This document shows positions 25,844 to 34,449 of a stretch of DNA of 46,305 nt, in pieces. Numbering within the stretch: the first letter of the stretch is position 1; the number at the start of each line of letters is the position of its first letter. The stretch lies in the NCBI RefSeq assembly GCF_030697065.1, contig NZ_JAUYQU010000216.1, positions 1 to 46,305 on the forward strand. Direction: 5' to 3'. The notes under the pieces are model-generated. The model made no database searches. It was not told the DNA's origin and saw nothing but the letters and a program-made list of their open reading frames with translations. Source of the DNA: Bradyrhizobium sp. Its GTDB lineage: Bacteria > Pseudomonadota > Alphaproteobacteria > Rhizobiales > Xanthobacteraceae. A program made the translations under genes and the position numbers.

Positions 25844-25857
25844 CCGTAAACTTACGG
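25844..25857. promoter_or_regulatory. Palindrome CCGTAA-N2-TTACGG upstream of the autotransporter
   Basis: A palindrome with 6-bp arms lies 72 bp before the autotransporter start, in an otherwise short promoter region. A GC hairpin (GCAGGCG / CGCCTGC, 25915-25933) lies further upstream. It could be a repressor or activator site. I do not recognise the regulator. Confidence 0.4.
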
Positions 25858-25975
25858 TTGCCTGCAAATCCGTTGGCTTTCCCTCGAAAATCGGGCGTTT
25901 CCTGCCCAACTGTTGCAGGCGCGCAACGCCTGCGCGTGAACCGTTCTCATTCAGCGCATGATTGTACCAGCCGGC

Positions 25976-26983
25976 TCACGCGTTCGGCGACGACTCGCCC
26001 GCGACCGCCAGCAATTGCGAGCGCCTGACGCGCTCGCGGTGCGCGGTGTAGAGGCCACTGCCGACGATGAAAACGGCGCCGGTCACGGTCCAGACATCAG
26101 GCACTTCGCCGAACACGAAGAAGCCGAGCAGGCTGACCCACAGCAATTGCGTGTAGGAAAACGGCGCCAGCACCGAGGCATCGGCGTATCGAAACGCCAG
26201 CACCACGATCCACTGCCCCGCCGTCGACGCCACGCCGATGAATACGCCGAAGGCAATATCGTGCCAGGTCGGGGTGACCCAGACGAACGGCACCATCACC
26301 GAGAGAATGCACAGGCCCGTGATTGCCGACCAGGTCATGGTGGTTATCACGTGTTCCCGCCCGCTCATCATGCGCGTCATGATCAAGGTGCAGGCCCAGG
26401 CGAGCGCCGACACCAGCGGAAAGAACGCGGCGGCATGAAAGGCCGAGGTACCCGGCCGCAAAATGATCAGCACGCCGACCAGCCCGACCGCTGTCGCCAT
26501 CCAGCGCCGCACGCCGACCTTCTCCGCGAGAAAGAAAATCGACAGCGCGGTGACGAACAGCGGCGCCACGAAACCGGTTGCCGAGGCTTCCGCGATCGGC
26601 AGATAGCGCAGGCCGGAGATGAAGAACAGCGACGACCCGAGCAACGCCGCACCGCGCATCAGTTGCAGCCCGGGGCGCTCGGTGCGCAGGGCGAACAGCG
26701 GCGATCCCGGAAACATCGCTGGCGACATGATCAGCGCAAAGGTCAGGAACCTGATCCAGGCGATCTCGACCGACGGCAGCGTCGCCGACAGATATTTCGC
26801 CGTCACGTCCGAGGCCCCGAGGAACACGGTCGAGAGCAGGATCAGCGCGATGCCCTTGAAGGGATGATCGGCGCGCGCGGGTGCCTGGCGTGCGGCGGGC
26901 TTCTTTTCGGGCAACGGCAAGGGGACGCTGTCCAGCCTGACGGCTGCGGCGGGGGGCGGTGTCACGGGCAATCTCGGAGGCAA
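25976..26983 (-). CDS. DMT-family (EamA) transporter
   Basis: A 335-residue integral membrane protein of the drug/metabolite transporter superfamily with ten predicted hydrophobic segments from about residue 42, in two EamA halves (GIALILLSTVFLGASDVTAK and FFPLVSALAWACTLIMTRMM). A proline-rich hydrophilic N-terminal tail precedes them. The start is uncertain: the TTG at 26983 has no clear ribosome site and no ATG exists before the first membrane segment. The substrate is unknown; relatives export amino acids or metabolites. Confidence 0.88.
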   Translation of the reverse strand: MPPRLPVTPPPAAAVRLDSVPLPLPEKKPAARQAPARADHPFKGIALILLSTVFLGASDVTAKYLSATLPSVEIAWIRFLTFALIMSPAMFPGSPLFALRTERPGLQLMRGAALLGSSLFFISGLRYLPIAEASATGFVAPLFVTALSIFFLAEKVGVRRWMATAVGLVGVLIILRPGTSAFHAAAFFPLVSALAWACTLIMTRMMSGREHVITTMTWSAITGLCILSVMVPFVWVTPTWHDIAFGVFIGVASTAGQWIVVLAFRYADASVLAPFSYTQLLWVSLLGFFVFGEVPDVWTVTGAVFIVGSGLYTAHRERVRRSQLLAVAGESSPNA

Positions 26984-27134
26984 TAATTTTCGATTCGGGG
27001 CGAACCTCTAACAACGCCAATTGGGTTGACGCGACAAGGCACGAAACCGGGACGCCGATATGCGCGATTGCGCACGAAGCGCCGCAGTAGTCGGGCGCGC
27101 GCCGCCGTAACACTTTGTTAAGAACCGTGTTCCG

Positions 27135-27971
27135 CTACAGCATCGGCAGGCCGCGCGGTTTCGGGCCGCGCGGGAACGCCGTGTCGAGGGCTGAGATGTC
27201 GCTTTCGCCGAGCACCAAATTGCCCGCGGCGGCATTGTCGGCCGCATGCTGCGATGTTCCGGCTTTTGGAATCGCGAGCACCGAGGGCCGGCGCGTCAGA
27301 AACGCCAGCGCGACCTGGCGCGGTGAGACGCCATGGGCGTCGGCGATGCCCTGCAGCAACGCACCTTCCTTGCTGCGCGCGGACGGAAAATCATTGTGAC
27401 CGAACGGTGAATAGGCCACCACCGCGACCGCGTGTTGTTCGCACCACGGGATCACCGCGTGCTCGATGGCGCGCTCCTGCAGATGATAGAGTACCTGGTT
27501 GCACGCGATTTTGTTCTTGCCCGCGACCGCCAGCAGTTCGTTGAGATCGTCGGTGTCGAAATTGCTGACGCCCCAGCTGCGGATCTTGCCGGCGGCTACC
27601 AACTCTTCGAACGCCGCAACCGTCTCATCAAGCGGATAGGCGCCGCGCCAGTGCAGCAAATAGCAATCGAGCCGGTCGGTCTTCAGCCGCCCCAGCGAGC
27701 GCTCGCAGGCGGTGATGGTGCCGCGCCGCGAGGCGTTGCCCGGCAGCACCTTCGAGACCAGGAAAACCTCGTCGCGCCGCCCGGCGATCGCTTCGGCGAC
27801 CACCGGCTCGGCATCGCCATACATCTCGGCGGTGTCGATGTGACCCATGCCGAGGTCGAGACCGCGACGCAGCGCCGCAACCGCCTGCTTGCGATCGCCG
27901 CGGTCGATATACCAGGTGCCCTGCCCGATCACGGACACGTCGGGAGCGTTGCCGAATTTTCTGGTTTGCAA
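27135..27971 (-). CDS. Aldo/keto reductase
   Basis: A 278-residue NADPH-dependent AKR with the catalytic tetrad D46, Y51, K74 and H107 all visible (HIDTAEMYG, LVSKV, LLHW). WGVSNF and the C-terminal AIPKAGTSQH fit the family. The start is TTG at 27971; GAGGCG lies at normal spacing. Length is normal. Substrate unknown; probably a general aldehyde or ketone reductase. Confidence 0.9.
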   Translation of the reverse strand: MQTRKFGNAPDVSVIGQGTWYIDRGDRKQAVAALRRGLDLGMGHIDTAEMYGDAEPVVAEAIAGRRDEVFLVSKVLPGNASRRGTITACERSLGRLKTDRLDCYLLHWRGAYPLDETVAAFEELVAAGKIRSWGVSNFDTDDLNELLAVAGKNKIACNQVLYHLQERAIEHAVIPWCEQHAVAVVAYSPFGHNDFPSARSKEGALLQGIADAHGVSPRQVALAFLTRRPSVLAIPKAGTSQHAADNAAAGNLVLGESDISALDTAFPRGPKPRGLPML

Positions 27972-28055
27972 GATCGCCTCGTTCGCCGAATTAACCGAGC
28001 GAGCCTCAGCCTAGACGAACGGGAAGTGAAAGTCCTCGTCGAACTACCCCAGCCG

Positions 28056-28160
28056 TCAACACCCGCGAAATCGGGTGATCCGGCATTCCAGAGGCGTCAG
28101 CGAACTGATCGAGACGACACGGCGTACTGGATCGCCCAGCCAAAGCCGGGCGATGAAAGA
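28056..28160. repeat. MITE-like palindromic element
   Basis: Left end CACCCGCGAAATCGGGTGAT is followed by CCGGCATTCCAG; the reverse complement of the right end reads CATCGCCCGGCTTTGGCTGG followed by GCGATCCAGTACGCC. The two halves are inverted imperfect copies, each with its own hairpin. A similar half lies at 9036-9075. It occupies the 230-bp gap between nasA and the aldo/keto reductase gene; the rest of that gap shows nothing. Confidence 0.65.
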
Positions 28161-28201
28161 TTCCGGCGGCCGATTATGCAGCGTTCCATCCAAGCTACAT
28201 C

Positions 28202-30919
28202 TCAGCTTGCGGCCATCGCCACCTTGTGTTGCGAGTCCGTCCGCGCAGCCGCGCCCGCCTGCGCGATCAGCCGCTTCATCTCGGGAATGCACGAGCCGCA
28301 ATTGGTGCCCGCTTTCAGCCGCGCGCCGATCTCGGCGGCGGTCCCCGCCCCCGCCGCGATAGCCGCGACAATCGTGGTGCGGCCGACCCCGAAACAGGCG
28401 CAGACGATCGGCCCGGCGCTGGCGATCCCGTCGGTCGATTCACCCGACAGCAGCATGCGGCGCTGCTCGTCACCGAGCGGGCCTGCCGCGAACAGCTGCT
28501 TGATCACGTTCCAGTCGCCGGCGTCCTGCGCCGGGCCGATGAACAGACAGGCTTCGATCCGGTCGGCGGCAAAAGAAGCGGCGCGGTAGACGCCGCCGCC
28601 GAAATCCTTGTACTCGGCGAGATCGTCGCCGGCCGCCGCGCGCAGCCAGGATTGCCATCCCGCAAGATCCGCATTGTCGGCCAGCAGATAGCCGTAGCCG
28701 CCGGGCACCGCGACGCGGGCCCACCACGCATTTCCGGGCAAGGTCAGCGGCGTGCGCGACAGCGCAAAGCCCCGGAACACATATTCGTAAGGCGCGATCG
28801 ACGCCGGCGTCGCCTTGTTCTCGGGCTGGCCGGAAAACGCATCGGTGAACGGCGCCACCAGCGCGCCGACCCGCGAAGCCGTGGCGGTCGCCTCGCTCCA
28901 GTGGATCGGCGCGAACAGCATGCCGCGCTGCTGCCGTTCGCTGACGACGACCTTGAGCGTGCATTGGCCGTAATCGGTGGTGATCCGCGCGAAGCTGTCA
29001 TGGGCCACGCCGAATTTCAGGGCGTCGTCGGGATGCACCTCGACGAACGGTTCCGGCAGATGCTGACCGAGCTGCGGGCTTTGGCCGCTGCGCGTCATGG
29101 TGTGCCATTGATCCCGGATGCGGCCGGTGTTCAGCCGCAGCGGCCGGGCGGCCGTGGTGACACTGCGCAGCGCCGGGATTTCCGGCGCCACGAAGCGCGC
29201 CTTGAAGTCGTTGGTAAAGAAGCCGCCATCGGCAAAGAACCGCCGTTGCGGCTGGCTGGAGTCCAGCCGCGTCGGCCATTGCACCGGCGCGAGCGCGTCG
29301 AACGCCTCGTCCGACAGCGACTTCAGCGCGCCGATGTCGAAATCGCGGCCGCCGGCATTCTCGAACGCCGACAATGCGGCGTGTTCGCGGAACACGTCGG
29401 CCGCGGAATTGAAGTCGAACGCCGCGCCGAATCCGAGCCGTTTGGCCACTTCGGCAACGATCCACCAATCCGGCCTGGCCTCACCGGGGGGCTCGAGAAA
29501 CGCCCGCTGCCGCGAGATGCGGCGTTCCGAATTGGTCACCGTACCGGATTTCTCGCCCCAGGCCTGCGCCGGCAGCAGCACATGCGCGCCGGCGTTCACG
29601 GTGTCGTTGGAACGCACATTCTCCAAGACCACGAACAGTTCGAGCTTCTTCAGCGCGGCGCGGGCTGCGTCGGCGTCCGGCAGCGACACCGCGGGATTGG
29701 TGCCCATCACCCACAGCGCCTTGATCTCGCCGCGGGCGATCGCCTCGAACATCTGGACCGCCTTCAGCCCTTCGTGCGTGGCGATGCGCGGCGCTTTCCA
29801 GAACCGGCGGACGCGGTCGATGTCGGGCGGCGTGAAGCCCATATGGGCGGCGAGCTGGTTGGCGAGCCCGCCGACCTCGCGCCCGCCCATCGCATTGGGC
29901 TGACCGGTCAGCGAGAACGGCGACGCGCCGGGCTGGCCGATGCGCCCGGTGGCGAGGTGGCAATTGATGATGGCATTGACCTTGTCGGTGCCCTGCGCCG
30001 ACTGGTTGACGCCCTGCGAATAGAGCGTCACCACGCGCGGCATGGTGGCGAACAGCCGGAAGAAGTCCGCGACATCGCGTTCGGCGAGGCCGGTCGCCAG
30101 GGCGGTCGCGCCGACGCTGCCGGCCATGACCCGCGCCCGCGCCAGCGCCTCCTGGAAACCCGAGGTATGCCGCGAGATATAGCCGGTATCCAGCGCGCCG
30201 TGGTCGGCCAGATGCGCCAACAGCCCGGAGAACAGCGCGGTGTCGGTGCCGGGCTTGAGGCCCAGGAACAGGTCGGCATCCCCCGACGTATCGGTGCGGC
30301 GCGGATCGATCACGACGATGCGCGCGCCGCGCTTCTGCTTGTTGGCGACCATGCGCTGGTACAGCACCGGATGGCACCACGCCGCGTTGGAGCCGACCAG
30401 CACCAGCAGGTCGGCCTGGTCGAGATCGTCATAGCAGCCGGGCACGGTGTCGGCGCCGAAGGCGCGGCGGTGGCCGGCGACCGAGGAGGCCATGCACAGC
30501 CGCGAATTGGTGTCGACATTGGCGCTGCCGATGAATCCCTTCATCAGCTTGTTGGCGACGTAATAGTCCTCGGTGAGAAGCTGCCCGGACAGATAGAACG
30601 CCACCGCGTCCGGACCGTCGCGCTTGATGATGTGCGCGAAGCGATGCGCGACATGGTCGAGCGCGTCACTCCAGGCCACCCGCTCCATGGTGCCCTTGCT
30701 GCAGCGGATCATCGGATGGAGCAGCCGGTCCGTGAGCCCGAGGGTTTCGCCGAGCGCCGAACCTTTCGAGCACAGCCGGCCGAAATTGGCGGGATGCTCG
30801 GGATCGCCCGAGATCGCCGCACCGCCGCTGCCGTCGGGCGTCGCCACGACGCCGCAGCCGACACCGCAATAGGCGCAGGTGGTGCGAACAGCGGGCAGCG
30901 CGGGATCGACCGCGGTCAT
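28202..30919 (-). CDS. nasC: Assimilatory nitrate reductase, catalytic subunit (NasA/NasC type)
   Basis: A 905-residue cytoplasmic molybdopterin enzyme reducing nitrate to nitrite. A [4Fe-4S] site is formed by C15, C18, C22 and C50 (CAYCGVGC ... LCSKG), followed by the bis-MGD domains with blocks such as GSANVDTNSRLCMASSVAG. The extra C-terminal BFD-like domain has C840, C842, C874 and C877 (VCACFGVG ... TNCGSC), a [2Fe-2S] site that would take electrons from a flavoprotein. It is the last gene of the nrtABC-bjgb-flp-nasC operon, following flp by 13 bp. There is no signal peptide. The Shine-Dalgarno site is weak. Confidence 0.95.
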   Translation of the reverse strand: MTAVDPALPAVRTTCAYCGVGCGVVATPDGSGGAAISGDPEHPANFGRLCSKGSALGETLGLTDRLLHPMIRCSKGTMERVAWSDALDHVAHRFAHIIKRDGPDAVAFYLSGQLLTEDYYVANKLMKGFIGSANVDTNSRLCMASSVAGHRRAFGADTVPGCYDDLDQADLLVLVGSNAAWCHPVLYQRMVANKQKRGARIVVIDPRRTDTSGDADLFLGLKPGTDTALFSGLLAHLADHGALDTGYISRHTSGFQEALARARVMAGSVGATALATGLAERDVADFFRLFATMPRVVTLYSQGVNQSAQGTDKVNAIINCHLATGRIGQPGASPFSLTGQPNAMGGREVGGLANQLAAHMGFTPPDIDRVRRFWKAPRIATHEGLKAVQMFEAIARGEIKALWVMGTNPAVSLPDADAARAALKKLELFVVLENVRSNDTVNAGAHVLLPAQAWGEKSGTVTNSERRISRQRAFLEPPGEARPDWWIVAEVAKRLGFGAAFDFNSAADVFREHAALSAFENAGGRDFDIGALKSLSDEAFDALAPVQWPTRLDSSQPQRRFFADGGFFTNDFKARFVAPEIPALRSVTTAARPLRLNTGRIRDQWHTMTRSGQSPQLGQHLPEPFVEVHPDDALKFGVAHDSFARITTDYGQCTLKVVVSERQQRGMLFAPIHWSEATATASRVGALVAPFTDAFSGQPENKATPASIAPYEYVFRGFALSRTPLTLPGNAWWARVAVPGGYGYLLADNADLAGWQSWLRAAAGDDLAEYKDFGGGVYRAASFAADRIEACLFIGPAQDAGDWNVIKQLFAAGPLGDEQRRMLLSGESTDGIASAGPIVCACFGVGRTTIVAAIAAGAGTAAEIGARLKAGTNCGSCIPEMKRLIAQAGAAARTDSQHKVAMAAS

Positions 30920-30932
30920 GTCGGCTGCCGGA

Positions 30933-32150
30933 TCACGCCGCCTCCGAGGCCGTCGCGAGCGAGCGGCCGAACATCATGCGGCGGCGAATGCCCAGCACCG
31001 GCTGGCGATCCCTGATCAGTTCGAGGTACCAGAGCGCGTCGGCGACATCGCCGACCAGCACCGCGCCGGTGAGCCGGCCGTCCGATATCACCAGTTTTTT
31101 GTAGGTGCCGTGCCTGACGTCGTTGAGCACGATAGCCTCGCTGCCGTCGGCGCCGATGAAGTCGCCGGCCGAAAACACGCTGACGCCGGAGACCTTCAGA
31201 TTGGTGGCGACCACGCTGCCATGATAGGCGGCCGGCCTGCCCGCCAGATGCCGCGCCAGAACGCGCGCCTGCTCGTAGGCGGGCTCGACCAGGCCGTAGC
31301 AGGTGCCGCGATGCTCGGCGCATTCGCCGAGCGCGAAGATATCGGGCACGCCGGTCCGCAGGACATCGTCCACCACGATGCCGCGATTGACGGCAATGCC
31401 GGCCTCCTTCGCCAGCGCGATGCTGGGGCGGATGCCGGCCGCGAAGATCACCGCATCGGCGTCGATCCGGCGTCCGTCGGCCAGTTCGACGCCTTCGACG
31501 CGGGTCTCGCCGTGAAACCGCGCGGTGCTGGCATTGAGCAGGATGGTGATGCCCTTGAGCTCGACCAGCGACTTCAGGAGCTCGGCCGCCGGCGCATCGA
31601 GCTGGCGCTCCATCAGCCGGTCCATCAGGTGAACCAGGGTCACCGCCGCGCCGGCCTTGGCGAGGCCGTAGGCCGCTTCCAGCCCGAGCAATCCGCCGCC
31701 GATCACGACCACGCGCTTCCTTTGCGCCGCCAGCGTCAGCAACAGGTCGACGTCCCGGCTGTCGCGAAAAGTATGTACGCCCGCGAGCTCGGCGCCGGGC
31801 ACGTTGAGCCGCAGCGGCGTCGAGCCGGTGGCCAGCACCAGTTTGGAAAACGCGATGCTCTCGTCATTGTCGATCTTGAGTTCGCGGCGGCCGACGTCGA
31901 TCCCGGTGGCGGCGCAGCCGTATTTCAGGGTAACCCCGCGGTCGCGCCACCATGACGCCGGCCGCAATTCGATGTCATGCGAGGCAGTCTCGCCCGCCAG
32001 CACCGACGACAGCAGCACGCGGTTGTAGGCGAGCCGCGGCTCCTCCCCGATCACCGCGATGGCATAACGGCCGAGCGCCGCCTTCGACAGTTCGTCGACC
32101 AGACGCGCCGCCGCCATTCCATTGCCGACGATGACCAGCGGTTCGCTCAC
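30933..32150 (-). CDS. flp: NAD(P)H flavoprotein of the nitrate reductase / NO detoxification system
   Basis: A 405-residue FAD enzyme like the N-terminal part of the NirB nitrite reductase large subunit. FAD site LVIVGNGMAAARLVDEL, NAD site VVVIGGGLLGLEAAYGL and FAD block DIFALGECA are visible. Homologues named Flp pass electrons from NADH to NasC and reduce the haemoglobin Bjgb in Bradyrhizobium. The start is GTG at 32150; its AAGGA site overlaps the TAA stop of the haemoglobin gene 9 bp upstream, indicating translational coupling. Confidence 0.92.
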   Translation of the reverse strand: MSEPLVIVGNGMAAARLVDELSKAALGRYAIAVIGEEPRLAYNRVLLSSVLAGETASHDIELRPASWWRDRGVTLKYGCAATGIDVGRRELKIDNDESIAFSKLVLATGSTPLRLNVPGAELAGVHTFRDSRDVDLLLTLAAQRKRVVVIGGGLLGLEAAYGLAKAGAAVTLVHLMDRLMERQLDAPAAELLKSLVELKGITILLNASTARFHGETRVEGVELADGRRIDADAVIFAAGIRPSIALAKEAGIAVNRGIVVDDVLRTGVPDIFALGECAEHRGTCYGLVEPAYEQARVLARHLAGRPAAYHGSVVATNLKVSGVSVFSAGDFIGADGSEAIVLNDVRHGTYKKLVISDGRLTGAVLVGDVADALWYLELIRDRQPVLGIRRRMMFGRSLATASEAA

Positions 32151-32159
32151 ATCGCATCC

Positions 32160-32585
32160 TTACTCGGCGGCTTGCGCGCGGCCATATGCTTCTGAAATCA
32201 TGTAGCCGGACAACGTCCCGTAGGCCGCGGTCCATGCCTCGGCGACATCGGGTGTCCAGGCCTCGCCGAGTCCCTTTTCCAGCGTCCACAGCAGGGCGCC
32301 GCCGACCACGGGGTAGTGCTCCGGCCGGGCGCCGTAATCGACGTGGCGCTTCGCCAGCGCGCTGGCGGCAGGCAGGATCGACTCCAGATTGCCGAGGCCG
32401 TTCACCACGGCGGCCAGCATCATCATCAGCTTCTTGCGCTGTCCGCTCATATCGTCCGGAAACATCGCCTTCACCGCCGGGGCGACCTCGAACAGGCGAT
32501 CGTAGAAGATTGCTGCCGCGGCTTCCGAGATCGGGACCACCTTTGCAAAACTCTCCTGAACCAGTTTCACCTGCGTCGAATTCAT
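32160..32585 (-). CDS. bjgb: Single-domain haemoglobin (Bjgb-like)
   Basis: A 141-residue globin like Vitreoscilla haemoglobin and Bjgb of B. diazoefficiens, which removes nitric oxide formed during nitrate assimilation. Proximal His81 is in AKRHVDYGARPEHYPVVG, and distal B10 Tyr28 is in AIFYDRLF; F42 is the likely CD1 residue. No reductase domain is fused; the adjacent flp product would reduce it. The ATG at 32585 has GGAG upstream. It lies 88 bp after nrtC with no narK between, unlike the reported B. diazoefficiens order. Confidence 0.93.
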   Translation of the reverse strand: MNSTQVKLVQESFAKVVPISEAAAAIFYDRLFEVAPAVKAMFPDDMSGQRKKLMMMLAAVVNGLGNLESILPAASALAKRHVDYGARPEHYPVVGGALLWTLEKGLGEAWTPDVAEAWTAAYGTLSGYMISEAYGRAQAAE

Positions 32586-32673
32586 TCATCTCTCCAAATG
32601 GGTTAAAGCAGAACCTCTTGGTCGCGCCGGGCAAACATTCGTTCACTACAAGGTTCGCGAGAGAAGCAACGGC

Positions 32674-33468
32674 TTATGCCGCCTCGACGAATCGATGCCG
32701 CTCATAGAGGAATTCGAGCACGCGCTGGCGGCATTTCAGGTAGCCGGCATTGGTCGCGAGCTCGAGCCGCTTGCGCGGACGCGCCAGCGGCACGTCGAGC
32801 ACTTCCCCGATGCGCGCGCTCGGCCCGTTGGTCATCATCACGATGCGGTCCGACAGCAGCACGGCTTCGTCAACGTCGTGGGTGATCATCAGGATGGTGT
32901 TGCCGAGCTTCTGATGCAGCGCCATCACCGAATCCTGCAGATGGGCGCGGGTCAGCGCATCGAGCGCGCCGAACGGTTCGTCCAGCAGCAGCACCTTCGG
33001 CTCCATCGCCAGCGCACGCGCGATGCCGACGCGCTGCTTCATGCCGCCGGAGATTTCCGAGGGACGCTTGTCCTTGGCATGCGCCATCTGCACCAGATTG
33101 AGATTGTGCATGGTCCAGGCGTCGCGCTCGCTGCGGGTCTTGCTCGAAGCGAACACCTTGTCGACGCCGAGCCGGACGTTTTCGTAGACCGTGAGCCAGG
33201 GCAGCAGGCTGTGGTTCTGGAACACGACCGCGCGATCCGGACCCGGCGAGTTGACCTCGCGGTTTTCCAAGAGCACGCAGCCCATCGTGGTGGTGGTGAG
33301 GCCGGCGACGATGTTGAGCAGCGTGGACTTGCCGCAGCCGGAGTGCCCGATGATCGAGACGTACTCGCCCTTGTCGATCGTCAGGCTGATGTCCTTCAGC
33401 ACTTCGGTCGAGGTGTTGCCGCGGGTGAAAACCTTGTCGATATGATCGAGCTTCAGATAGGCCTGCAT
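32674..33468 (-). CDS. nrtC: Nitrate ABC transporter ATP-binding protein
   Basis: A 264-residue ABC ATPase energising nitrate import. Walker A is GHSGCGKST (41-49), the signature is SEISGGMKQRVGIARAL, and Walker B is KVLLLDEPFGALD. It corresponds to the NrtD-type short ATPase of cyanobacteria and to blr2805-type genes in Bradyrhizobium; I use nrtC for the third gene of the operon. It follows nrtB by 11 bp. Confidence 0.93.
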   Translation of the reverse strand: MQAYLKLDHIDKVFTRGNTSTEVLKDISLTIDKGEYVSIIGHSGCGKSTLLNIVAGLTTTTMGCVLLENREVNSPGPDRAVVFQNHSLLPWLTVYENVRLGVDKVFASSKTRSERDAWTMHNLNLVQMAHAKDKRPSEISGGMKQRVGIARALAMEPKVLLLDEPFGALDALTRAHLQDSVMALHQKLGNTILMITHDVDEAVLLSDRIVMMTNGPSARIGEVLDVPLARPRKRLELATNAGYLKCRQRVLEFLYERHRFVEAA

Positions 33469-33479
33469 GAGCTATTCCT

Positions 33480-34388
33480 TCAGTTCAGCGCGGTGCCGCG
33501 GGTGACGATCTGCGCCATGCCCGCGATGATGCGGTCGAGCACGAAGCCGATGATGCCGACGTAGAACAGCGCCAGGATGATTTCGCTGATATGCGACGAG
33601 TTCCAGGCATCCCAGATGAAGAAGCCGATGCCGACGCCGCCGATCAGCATTTCCGCCGCCACGATGGCGAGCCAGGACAGGCCGATGCCGATGCGCAGGC
33701 CGGTGAAGATGTAGGGCGCCGCCGCCGGAATCATGATCTTCCAGAAGAATTCCAGCGGGTTGAGCTGAACGACTGCGGCGACGTTGCGGTAATCCTGCGG
33801 AATGTTGCGGATGCCGACCGCGGTGTTGATGATGATCGGCCAGATCGAGGTGATGAAGATCACGAAGATCGCCGAGGGCTGGCCGTCGCGGAACGCCGCC
33901 AGCGACAGCGGCAGCCAGGCCAGCGGCGGAATGGTGCGCAGCACCTGGAAGATCGGATCGAGTCCGCGCATCGCCCAGACCGACTGGCCGACCAGGGTGC
34001 CGAGCGCGATGCCGGCGATCGCCGCCAGCGAATAGCCGAGCGCGACGCGCTGCAGGCTGGCGTACATGTGCCAGAACAGGCCCTTGTCGATGCCGCCGCG
34101 GTCGTAGAATGGATCCAGGATCAGTTCCTTGGTTTCCTGCAATACCCGCGAAGGCGGCGGCAGCGTCGAGCCGGCGCGCTGGCAGACCAGTTCCCAGAAC
34201 AGGATCAGGAGCGCGAGCACGATCAGCGGCGGCACCACGCGCACCGCGGATTCCTGCGCCATCTTGATGTACTTCTCGGCGCGAGGCTGTCGCTTCGGCG
34301 TCATCGCGACGACCGGAGCCGCGGCGGTCACGATGGCAGGCGCAACCGCCGCCGCATCGGGTTCGGTCTTCAGGGCATGCATATTCAT
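33480..34388 (-). CDS. nrtB: Nitrate ABC transporter permease
   Basis: A 302-residue inner-membrane permease with the EAA-type loop (GISFG-like pattern at about SLQRVALGYSLAAIAG) and five or six hydrophobic segments. Its long polar N-terminus (alanine/proline-rich, about 60 residues) is typical of NrtB. I take the ATG at 34388 with GGAGAA about 11 bp before it; an earlier in-frame start would begin in unconserved, arginine-rich sequence. It sits between nrtA and nrtC. Confidence 0.92.
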   Translation of the reverse strand: MNMHALKTEPDAAAVAPAIVTAAAPVVAMTPKRQPRAEKYIKMAQESAVRVVPPLIVLALLILFWELVCQRAGSTLPPPSRVLQETKELILDPFYDRGGIDKGLFWHMYASLQRVALGYSLAAIAGIALGTLVGQSVWAMRGLDPIFQVLRTIPPLAWLPLSLAAFRDGQPSAIFVIFITSIWPIIINTAVGIRNIPQDYRNVAAVVQLNPLEFFWKIMIPAAAPYIFTGLRIGIGLSWLAIVAAEMLIGGVGIGFFIWDAWNSSHISEIILALFYVGIIGFVLDRIIAGMAQIVTRGTALN

Positions 34389-34449
34389 CGGGAGTGGTTC
34401 TCCATGTTCGATGGGCGGGCCGCACGCCGCGCGTGCGGCCCCGCCTGGA

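Noticed and set aside
28226..31015. 929-codon plus-strand frame opposite nasC
   Set aside because: Antisense shadow of a high-GC gene; low-complexity Arg/Gly/His content and no motif.
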